Shown here: one piece after another, positions 57,974-64,000 of the stretch
Numbering within the stretch: position 1 is the stretch's first letter
Layout of the letters: the number at the start of each line of letters is the position of its first letter
Source: Bacillus benzoevorans
GTDB taxonomy: Bacteria; Bacillota; Bacilli; Bacillales; Cytobacillaceae
Reading direction: 5' to 3'
Length of the DNA: 64,000 nt
Assembly: GCF_014207535.1 (NCBI RefSeq)
Contig: NZ_JACHGK010000012.1
Coordinates: 62,001 to 126,000 of the forward strand
Position numbers and translations under genes: made by a program
The notes under the pieces: model-generated
Seen by the model: the letters and a program-made list of their open reading frames with translations, nothing else
What the model was told of the DNA's origin: nothing
Databases searched by the model: none

Positions 57974-59344
57974 ATTTGATGCGACAGAAGTACTTTTAAG
58001 GTTTTGCGCCTTCCCTTTCTTGACAATAAAAGAAAGAATGAACAAGACGGCTAATGTTGAAAGACAAACAATGGTTCCAATAAGATTATTTTTATTAAAG
58101 ATAAAAGCAACAAAGATTCCAGTTAAAGACAAAGCTCCAAATATCGTGACGTATGGGAACCACTTCACCTGAAAAGTAGGTTTAAGCGGGTAATACGGGC
58201 GAAGTTTTATCTGGGCACAGCAGATTCCGATCCAGATAACTAAAACTGTAAATCCTGGTATCGACATCAAGTAGCCAATTACTTGATCCGGTGTGATATA
58301 GGCTAAGAATACGCCGCACAAGATGAATAAAGTGGTTAAAATAATGCCATTAAGCGGGATACCTTTTTTGCTTGTCTGCATAAACATCGCTGGTGCTTCT
58401 TTGTTTTGCGCCATCGTAAACAATGTTCGAGAAGTTGCATAAATACCGGAATTCGCTGCTGATAAAACGGCAGTTAATAGGACGAAATTCATCATGTGTG
58501 CCGCGGCCGGAATTCCAGATAAACTAAAGACTTGTACAAAAGGACTATCTTGTCCGTTCACTTGATCCCAAGGAATAATCCCGCAGATAATGAGAATAGG
58601 CAAAACGTAAAAGAGAATGACACGCAATACGGTGCTTTTAATGACTTTAGGGATGACCTTTTCGCTGTCTTTCGTTTCCGTTGCCGCTACTCCGATTAAT
58701 TCAGCCCCGCCATATGAAAACATCACAACTAAAAAGGCACCCAGCATACCGCCGATTCCATTTGGGAAAAAGCCGCCATGTGCTGTGTAATTCGACACAG
58801 AGACAGTAGAGGATGCCGGGAATACACCCGAAAGAATCAGAGCTCCTAAAATAATAAAGGCAATTAAAGTAAAGATTTTAATGCTGGCAAACCAAAACTC
58901 CATCTCTCCATAGTTTTTTACTTCAAAGAGATTAATGCCTATGATCACTGCTGCACAAAGGACACTTAATAGCCATAACGGAACATCAGAAAACCAATAT
59001 TGCAAAAAGCTTCCGGCGGCGATTAATTCGACCACGGTTACCACGACCCAGTTGATCCAATAAAGCCAACCGACAATAAAGGATGGCTGAAATCCAAATG
59101 CTTTATGAATAAGATGCTGCACATTTAAATTAGGATAAACAGTGGCCATCTCGCCTAATGCCGCCATAACAATAAACAGCAGCAGACCGCCAATCATATA
59201 AGCGATCACAACACTTGGGCCGGCCATATTCAATGTCTCTGAACTTCCTTTAAAAATACCCGTTCCGATCATCCCTGCTAAGGCAATGAACTGAACATGC
59301 CTAGGTTTTAAACCTCTTTTTAAATCATGCTGATTTTCACTCAT
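57965..59344 (-). CDS. APC-family amino-acid permease
   Basis: A 459-residue transporter with twelve membrane helices. The first helix carries ALAGMIGTGIFKGSSETLNMAGPSVVIAYMIGG, the AAT-family signature, and GEMATVYP follows. It resembles Bacillus GabP/AnsP/YbxG-type permeases for neutral or aromatic amino acids or gamma-aminobutyrate. ATG 59344 is preferred over GTG 59353 because of spacing to GGGTGTGAAG. It has a long promoter region and its own terminator. The substrate cannot be read. Confidence 0.9.
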   Translation of the reverse strand: MSENQHDLKRGLKPRHVQFIALAGMIGTGIFKGSSETLNMAGPSVVIAYMIGGLLLFIVMAALGEMATVYPNLNVQHLIHKAFGFQPSFIVGWLYWINWVVVTVVELIAAGSFLQYWFSDVPLWLLSVLCAAVIIGINLFEVKNYGEMEFWFASIKIFTLIAFIILGALILSGVFPASSTVSVSNYTAHGGFFPNGIGGMLGAFLVVMFSYGGAELIGVAATETKDSEKVIPKVIKSTVLRVILFYVLPILIICGIIPWDQVNGQDSPFVQVFSLSGIPAAAHMMNFVLLTAVLSAANSGIYATSRTLFTMAQNKEAPAMFMQTSKKGIPLNGIILTTLFILCGVFLAYITPDQVIGYLMSIPGFTVLVIWIGICCAQIKLRPYYPLKPTFQVKWFPYVTIFGALSLTGIFVAFIFNKNNLIGTIVCLSTLAVLFILSFIVKKGKAQNLKSTSVASNEV

Positions 59345-59764
59345 GAGCTTCACACCCTGTTATTTTTATCTACTATTAAACTGTGACAATAAAAAATCTC
59401 ATTTACTAATGTAATTAAACGCTTTTAAGTAGTGAAGAATTACTATCTCAATATATCATATTTTATCTCTGTGTCAATGTGAAACGGAAAGGGAAATGGC
59501 AGCTTTAAATGAATTATTTTAGAATATCTGGAAGTAATGGAGGAGACAAACTAGCAGATCTATCAAATTAAGTTAAAGAGGATAATGAAATAAAATTTTG
59601 AACGTTTTGTGAACAAAATAGATGCAAAGATTTCATAGGTTGTGCTATGATAGATATAATTATTAGAATATTCAAACAATACTACTAACATGCAAGTTTA
59701 TCATAAAGATTCTGGGGCAATAATGGTTTTAAGACATTGTTTTCATTATTTGGAGGTGGGTAAA
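59345..59764. other. 420-base intergenic region
   Basis: Divergent leader between the permease and the 42-residue membrane protein. TATAAT near 59655 is a possible -10 for the plus-strand gene with a poor -35. No coding frame. Confidence 0.35.
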
Positions 59765-59893
59765 ATGAATTTCATTTATATTCTCAATTTCTTGATTCCG
59801 ATCCTTTTTGTTGCGGTCTTTGGTTTTTGGTTAGATGGATCGACACAGCCGGATCAAGACAAAGTAAGAAAAAAGCTGCAAAGAATTAAATAA
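59765..59893 (+). CDS. small single-pass membrane protein (42 aa)
   Basis: ATG 59765 lies 9 bases after GGAGGTG and opens a 42-residue protein: one membrane helix (FIYILNFLIPILFVAVFGFWL) and a charged tail STQPDQDKVRKKLQRIK. The longer frame from 59690 has no ribosome binding site. A terminator follows at 59911. Small single-pass proteins like this are often sporulation or stress proteins; function unknown. Confidence 0.7.
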   Translation: MNFIYILNFLIPILFVAVFGFWLDGSTQPDQDKVRKKLQRIK

Positions 59894-59910
59894 TAAAAGG
59901 AAGTTCGGCG

Positions 59911-59948
59911 AAACCATACGTTGAAAAATCACGTATGGTTTTTATTTT
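59911..59948 (+). terminator. terminator
   Basis: AAACCATACGT and ACGTATGGTTT form a perfect 11-base stem followed by TTATTTTT. Confidence 0.8.
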
Positions 59949-60319
59949 TCATCGAAAGCTGGCTAAAAAAGGATTTCCTTATTAACTACATATAGAACGT
60001 GTGCAAGGGATTTCTCGCAGCAGAGAAAATATCACTACTCAAAAAATAATTTTTTAATATCGCTAAAAATCAAAAATAATTTTATATTATTCTAAATATT
60101 TGAAAAATACAGTGGAAATAAGCTATAATAGTAAAAAGATTTGTCCTCATCCGCCATGTTTATCATTAGACTTCAGGAGTGGCGGCAGTTGGGACGATAG
60201 GATTTGTTAGGTGAAAAGAAGAACTTTATGCCCAGATTCTGGAGATTTCGTCGAAGTTTACTTCTTATAGGAAATTAGTTATAATTATATTGCCAATTGA
60301 TAATTAGGAGGTTTCAAAA
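59949..60319. other. 371-base leader of the recombinase gene with hairpin
   Basis: CCGCCA near 60150 and TGGCGG near 60180, with outer GTCC/GGAC, form a structured hairpin of about 55 bases. Otherwise A/T-rich with no coding frame. I could not match it to a known RNA family. Confidence 0.35.
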
Positions 60320-61165
60320 TTGAAAAAAAATTCTTCTGAAGCTATTCCGCTGATTCTTGATTTTTGCATTTGGTTAGAAGAGCAAAAGAAATCACCCAAT
60401 ACGGTAAAAACGTATGGACGTGAGTTAGAGAAGTATCAAGAGTGGCTTCAAGAGAAGGGATCAGGGATTGAGCAATTACAAAAGTCGGATATCCAATCCT
60501 ATATCTATTATTTAGAAGAGCAGCAAAAGAGTGTGACAACTATCGATAAGACGATTGGTGTCATCCGGACGTTTGCCAAATTTTTAAAAAGACCCGAGCT
60601 TACTTTTGCCCTAGATATGAAACCTGTTGAAAAAAACAATGAAATTGAAACACTGTCTGCTAAAGAATATACGCAGTTATTTAAAAGTGTGCAAGCAGAC
60701 GGAGACCTTCGTAATATCACGATTGTATACGTGCTGCTGCATACAGGGGTTCGAATTTCGGAGTTGTGCAATCTAAACCGATCGGATATTGATATAGAGA
60801 AGCATGAATTGCGAATCCGCAAAATGAATGAGGAAGATCGGATTGTTCCTCTGTCAGAAGAGGCCAGAAAGTATTTGGAATTGTATCTCGAGTCTCATTC
60901 ACATGAAGCCGTATTTATTTCAAATGTAGGAGAGCGTTTAACCGAAAGGGCTGTGCAATATATGCTCAAAAAATATGATGTAAATCCGCAAAAATTAAGA
61001 CATACATTTTGTCAAAGACTGATTGATAATCATGTCGATATCGAAACGGTATCCCGCCTCGCTGGTCACAGGGACATCAATGTGACAAAAAAATATGTTA
61101 AAGCCCAGATGAACAAACATAAAATAGAAAATGCAATTAATGATGCTTTTAAAATGACAAAATAG
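60320..61165 (+). CDS. tyrosine recombinase/integrase
   Basis: A 281-residue XerC/D-like recombinase. The N-terminal SAM-like domain has TVKTYGRELEKYQEWL; the catalytic domain shows the first Arg in HTGVRISEL, a basic beta-hairpin RKMNEEDRIVPL, HxxR region KLRHTF, LAGHRDI with the second His, and the nucleophile in KKYVK. The His of HxxR is replaced by Gln (PQKLRHTF instead of PHxLRHT), which is tolerated in some members. TTG 60320 is 8 bases after AGGAGG. No attachment sites or phage genes are nearby. Confidence 0.88.
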   Translation: MKKNSSEAIPLILDFCIWLEEQKKSPNTVKTYGRELEKYQEWLQEKGSGIEQLQKSDIQSYIYYLEEQQKSVTTIDKTIGVIRTFAKFLKRPELTFALDMKPVEKNNEIETLSAKEYTQLFKSVQADGDLRNITIVYVLLHTGVRISELCNLNRSDIDIEKHELRIRKMNEEDRIVPLSEEARKYLELYLESHSHEAVFISNVGERLTERAVQYMLKKYDVNPQKLRHTFCQRLIDNHVDIETVSRLAGHRDINVTKKYVKAQMNKHKIENAINDAFKMTK

Positions 61166-61169
61166 TTTT

Positions 61170-61470
61170 CTGTGTAGATAGAAGTGAAAGATCTCTCTGA
61201 CCATTGACCAAAAAAGCGGTCGCAATGGAAACTTGGATATAGTAACCAATAAGGTTGGAAACGATTACCGTTGAAAGCATCGTGATAATTTATTAATATA
61301 AGAATACAAGCTGCGTTGTACGTAACGATAATTAAGTTTTAACCTTTAAGCTGTAACAGGGAGTTTAACATCGGAACATGAATGACAAACCTCTGACTAT
61401 AGTCAGGGAGGGCATGCAGGAGTGTTTCTTGAGAACACCCACTTTTAGGAGTGGTGGTTTAAAACTTTCT
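61170..61470 (+). mobile_element. decayed IS200/IS605 right end with TnpB tail relic
   Basis: A frame at 61379-61465 reads MNDKPLTIVREGMQ, similar to the C-terminal INILREGMR of TnpB transposon nucleases, with the preceding zinc-ribbon region broken by stops. Downstream come three hairpins: CCTCTGAC/GTCAGGGAGG, GTGTT/AACAC, and CACCCACTTTTAGGAGTGGTGG. The last resembles the right-end hairpin of IS605-type elements, where the omega RNA ends. The rest of tnpB is gone. The call is pattern-based and needs a covariance search. Confidence 0.45.
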
Positions 61471-61512
61471 TAGTATAATGATACGGCAAAAGCGGCTCTT
61501 TCAAACTGATAC

Positions 61513-61546
61513 CAAGCCAGTTTCCAAACGGGGGCTGGTTTTTTTG
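61513..61546 (+). terminator. terminator
   Basis: AAGCCAG and CTGGTTT form a 7-base stem with one wobble, followed by TTTTT. Confidence 0.55.
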
Positions 61547-61569
61547 TATTGGATTTGATGATAGACTGG

Positions 61570-61605
61570 AACAATGAACCCCGCTTTTGAGCGGGGTTCA
61601 TTGTT
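61570..61605. terminator. bidirectional terminator
   Basis: AACAATGAACCCCGC and GCGGGGTTCATTGTT form a perfect 15-base stem. It lies 18 bases past the stop of the minus-strand histidine kinase. Confidence 0.85.
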
Positions 61606-61623
61606 TAGAATACTAGATTATGA

Positions 61624-62907
61624 TTAAAGTGCTATATGAGTAATATTTGTATCAATTTCGCTATTTTCCGCTGAAATAGGAAGATCAATGGTAAAAGTAG
61701 TGCCTTTTCCTTTTTCACTCATAACGGAAATTTTCCCTTTTATATCCTCAATCACCCGGTAGGCCACCATCATCCCTAGACCTGTACCTTTTTGTCCTTT
61801 TGTCGTGAAGTAAGGTTTCCCTAATCTCTCCATTTGATCTTGGTCCATTCCAATACCGGTATCTTTAATTTTAATCTCCATTAAATCATCATGTTTTCTC
61901 ATTCCGATTTCTAATGTTCCACCGTCAGGCATCGCTTCAATCGCATTTTTCATAAAATTTAAAAAGGCCTGCTGGATGATTTTCTTTTCACCATAAATCC
62001 AAAAGGGGGAGAGACTTTTATTCACGACAATAGAGTTCATGCGGGCAAGGGGACTGATTAATTCTATTACATATTCAATAAGGTGTTCCATATTGATTGT
62101 TTCAATTTTTTCTGGTGCCGGTTTGGCAAAAGTAAGGAAATCCCGGATGATTGTCTCCGATCTTTCTAATTCCTTTAAAGCAATTCCGATATATTTTTTC
62201 TTAAGCAGATCCTCTTCATTTTCCTTTAAAAGCTGCATAAACCCTTTTGCTCCGGTTAGTCCATTGCGAATCTCATGGGAAATAGAGGCACTTAAATGGC
62301 TGACCATTTCCATTTTCTCCACATCAATGACTTTTCTTCTGATTTGGTGATTCGTCCGGATTCTTTCAATTGTCAGAATACTAATCACGATACAGGTAAT
62401 TTTATAGATTGCACCAAATAAAGTGATATGGAAAGGAGTATTGGAAAGAAAGACATAATGGTAGATATAAAAACTGAATCCGAAATTGAATAGGACGAAA
62501 CCGGATGCGATCAGCAGTTTTGCACTTTTTCCAGAGTGGGTAAATTTCTTATAAAAAAGCAGTGTCCAAAACGGGATTAATCCATAATTAATGATGGTTC
62601 CCCAAAATCCCATATCGATGCCTAATAAGTATCGGTAAAAAACGATAAATAAGTACAATCCAACACTGGCAATGGGACCGCCATACAAGCCGGCAATGAT
62701 AAAGGGGACAATCCGGATATCGACATTAAAGCCTTCATTTACAGTAAAAGGAAATGTCATACAAAAAAAGATCGCCACTAAACCGGCAAAAAAAGTGTAT
62801 ATACTCACGTGTCTACAGGATAGTTTTTTCGGATATACCTCTAATAAATGCTGTGTGATCAGCAGTACGACCAATAGAATTAAAACATTGATCAAAATCT
62901 CATTCAT
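61624..62907 (-). CDS. membrane sensor histidine kinase (KinB-like)
   Basis: A 427-residue kinase. The N-terminal 180 residues form about six membrane segments of the 5TMR-LYT type (VDIRIVPFIIAGLYGGPIASVGLYLFIVFYR). The HisKA domain has the phosphorylated His in SISHEIRNGLTGAKGFMQLL, and the HATPase domain has NFMKNAIEAM, DTGIGM and KGQKGTGLGMMVAYRVIE. The layout matches sporulation kinase KinB (about 428 residues), which feeds the Spo0 phosphorelay. No response regulator is adjacent, as for orphan sporulation kinases. KinB orthology is inference. Confidence 0.9.
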   Translation of the reverse strand: MNEILINVLILLVVLLITQHLLEVYPKKLSCRHVSIYTFFAGLVAIFFCMTFPFTVNEGFNVDIRIVPFIIAGLYGGPIASVGLYLFIVFYRYLLGIDMGFWGTIINYGLIPFWTLLFYKKFTHSGKSAKLLIASGFVLFNFGFSFYIYHYVFLSNTPFHITLFGAIYKITCIVISILTIERIRTNHQIRRKVIDVEKMEMVSHLSASISHEIRNGLTGAKGFMQLLKENEEDLLKKKYIGIALKELERSETIIRDFLTFAKPAPEKIETINMEHLIEYVIELISPLARMNSIVVNKSLSPFWIYGEKKIIQQAFLNFMKNAIEAMPDGGTLEIGMRKHDDLMEIKIKDTGIGMDQDQMERLGKPYFTTKGQKGTGLGMMVAYRVIEDIKGKISVMSEKGKGTTFTIDLPISAENSEIDTNITHIAL

Positions 62908-63157
62908 TTGAAAACTCCTAAGTGAAATAATAGATGTATTTTATCACAGATCCGACACAATTAAGAGAATGAATGATTCTTCTATTTTCGACAAACTTCA
63001 ACCCTTTTGCCTTGTGCAGCAGGGTTTCTCCTTCCATGAAAAAATAGTTAAAATTTTTCAACTACTTCATACAAATCCCATAAATTTTCCATTCGGATAT
63101 CACATGTCTTATGTAAACTCAAAATGAATTCATAGATCAATAAATGGGGGATAAAAG

Positions 63158-63751
63158 TTGAAAAAGAAAAGAGCAATATCCATCATTACAGCAAGCTTTC
63201 TCTTTGTTTTAGCCATTATTTTTGCATTAGGAGCAGGGATGTATAAAAATACGGTTTCTGCGGAGAAGGCACAGTTTGAAGCGAAGATTCCTGATAAGAA
63301 TAATGCTCCGATTGTGCTTGATTTAGCTGCGCAGGGGATGCCGAAAAGTCTCGTACAGCCGGGAATGGTGCAAATCGCTAATGGGCACGGACCAACAGGC
63401 ATTCTGAACAACTGTAAAGCAGACTTGGATGTGCAAGTGGTCTTAGAGGGTTTTCCAGGGGATGTGGAGCTTACATTGTCAGAAGTAGAGTATGACGAAA
63501 ATACCTTTAAACTAAAAGATAAACTGAAGCCGGGGGAAAGCTTTAAAATGGAGCTCCTAGCTGAAATTCCAAAAGAATTAAGAAAAAAACCGGTCGCCTT
63601 TTCCGGCGAAATTCAATTTATCGATCCGAAGGATGGGATGCTGTTAAGCAGTGTACCTGTGCATGTGGTGAACTCAGAGTATGGAGATCCTTATAAGCAG
63701 CTGAATGTTCAGAAGAGTTCCGGATACGGCAATCATGGGGGGCATCATTAA
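63158..63751 (+). CDS. exported protein with His-rich C-terminus, unknown function
   Basis: A 197-residue protein with an N-terminal membrane anchor or signal (SIITASFLFVLAIIFALGAGMY), then a beta-rich domain (DLDVQVVLEGFPGDVELTLSEVEYDENTF, GEIQFIDPKDGMLLSSVPVHVV) of Ig-like pattern, and a GYGNHGGHH tail that could bind metal. TTG start behind GGGGGAT. Its stop overlaps the next start by one base (TAATG), so the two are coupled. No family recognised. Confidence 0.7.
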   Translation: MKKKRAISIITASFLFVLAIIFALGAGMYKNTVSAEKAQFEAKIPDKNNAPIVLDLAAQGMPKSLVQPGMVQIANGHGPTGILNNCKADLDVQVVLEGFPGDVELTLSEVEYDENTFKLKDKLKPGESFKMELLAEIPKELRKKPVAFSGEIQFIDPKDGMLLSSVPVHVVNSEYGDPYKQLNVQKSSGYGNHGGHH

Positions 63752-64000
63752 TGAAGAAATTATGGAAAAAGAAAAAACGAAGCAAAGTGGAAAAGAATTC
63801 CCGGAACTTTTTTCTTCGCCGGGGCGGCTGGTATTTATTTGGTGTGTTCTTATTTTATGCTCCATTTGCGGTCTTTAACCGGGGTTTGAACTGGTTGTTA
63901 GGAAATGGAACGGAGGGAGCGATCCATGATACATGTTTACGGATGCCGATCACAGATCTATTGAGCGGAAAAGGAATAGATTTATTCACAACCAGAGGAA
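63751..64000 (+). CDS. membrane protein, 5' part only (cut by window end)
   Basis: The frame is open from ATG 63751 to the edge, 83 codons. It begins with a very basic stretch (KKLWKKKKRSKVEKNSRNFF), then one membrane helix (GWYLFGVFLFYAPFAVF) and GTEGAIHDTCLRMPITDLLSG. It is coupled to the preceding exported-protein gene. The C-terminal part is needed to classify it. Confidence 0.7.
   Translation, partial: MKKLWKKKKRSKVEKNSRNFFLRRGGWYLFGVFLFYAPFAVFNRGLNWLLGNGTEGAIHDTCLRMPITDLLSGKGIDLFTTRG

Noticed and set aside
61166..61560. group II intron or T-box RNA
   Set aside because: No domain V-like sequence and no T-box motif; the hairpin order fits an IS605 right end better.
1..64000. CRISPR array, tRNA or rRNA genes
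   Set aside because: No regularly spaced repeats, no clover-leaf with CCA/TTCRA signature and no rRNA-like conserved blocks were seen by eye; a covariance scan could still find a short tRNA.

Overview
The window is a stretch of chromosome from a spore-forming, facultatively denitrifying member of the Bacillaceae. The case rests on low-to-moderate GC, strong AGGAGG-type ribosome binding sites, sigma-A promoters and several sporulation genes: cwlJ, a gamma-type SASP, spoVAF, a YhcN/YlaJ-type lipoprotein and a sulfolactate cluster. A Sec-type (clade II-like) nosZ with its cytochrome c suggests a denitrifying Bacillus such as Neobacillus or Mesobacillus, but the genus is inference. No rRNA, tRNA or CRISPR array was seen.

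Layout. 1-10.6 kb is a CoA-dependent catabolic island: alpha/beta hydrolases, SDR, class III CoA-transferase, luciferase-like flavin oxidoreductase, NTF2-like protein, phosphotransferase, TetR regulator, Fe-type alcohol dehydrogenase/maleylacetate reductase and acyl-CoA ligase. Five transcription starts or leaders carry variants of one palindrome, AAACAA-N4-TTGTTT, which I propose is the operator of the local TetR protein. 10.7-12.5 kb holds small proteins and a MITE-like repeat. 12.5-23.5 kb is a molybdoenzyme region. It has a cytoplasmic-looking DMSO-reductase-family catalytic subunit divergent from its Fe-S partner, a PucR-type regulator, and then a Tat-exported catalytic subunit, Fe-S subunit, NrfD anchor, TorD chaperone, extra ferredoxin and a private TatA.

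23.6-36.8 kb is mixed: malQ, cwlJ, SASP, a beta-helix protein, a Crp/Fnr regulator with a perfect palindrome in its promoter, a 3-hydroxyacyl-CoA dehydrogenase, a second-type PRPP synthetase, the nosC-nosZ pair, an M3 peptidase and a BadH-like SDR. 37-44.5 kb has an Eis-like acetyltransferase and then an aromatic-oxidation locus. That locus comprises a V4R/XylR_N sensor fused to a PucR-type output domain, four genes of a phenol-hydroxylase-like soluble diiron monooxygenase (beta, coupling protein, alpha, small ubiquitin-like subunit) with no reductase gene, and a frameshifted extradiol dioxygenase remnant.

44.7-54 kb contains a DUF502 protein, a LytTR regulator, an adenylate kinase, spoVAF and a yit-like sulfolactate block. 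In that block ComA, a histidine phosphatase, an APS/PAPS reductase and an APS kinase run behind a sigma-K-like promoter, flanked by YitG- and YitE-like membrane proteins. 54-64 kb has an SF1 helicase, a DUF445 protein, an amino-acid permease, a lone tyrosine recombinase beside a decayed TnpB/IS605 right end, a KinB-like histidine kinase and two exported or membrane genes of unknown role, the last cut by the window edge.

The likeliest candidates for something undescribed are the TetR regulon with its operator family, the reductase-less diiron monooxygenase under a chimeric V4R-PucR regulator, the twin molybdoenzyme locus, and the sulfolactate operon in which a histidine phosphatase sits where ComB would be expected.
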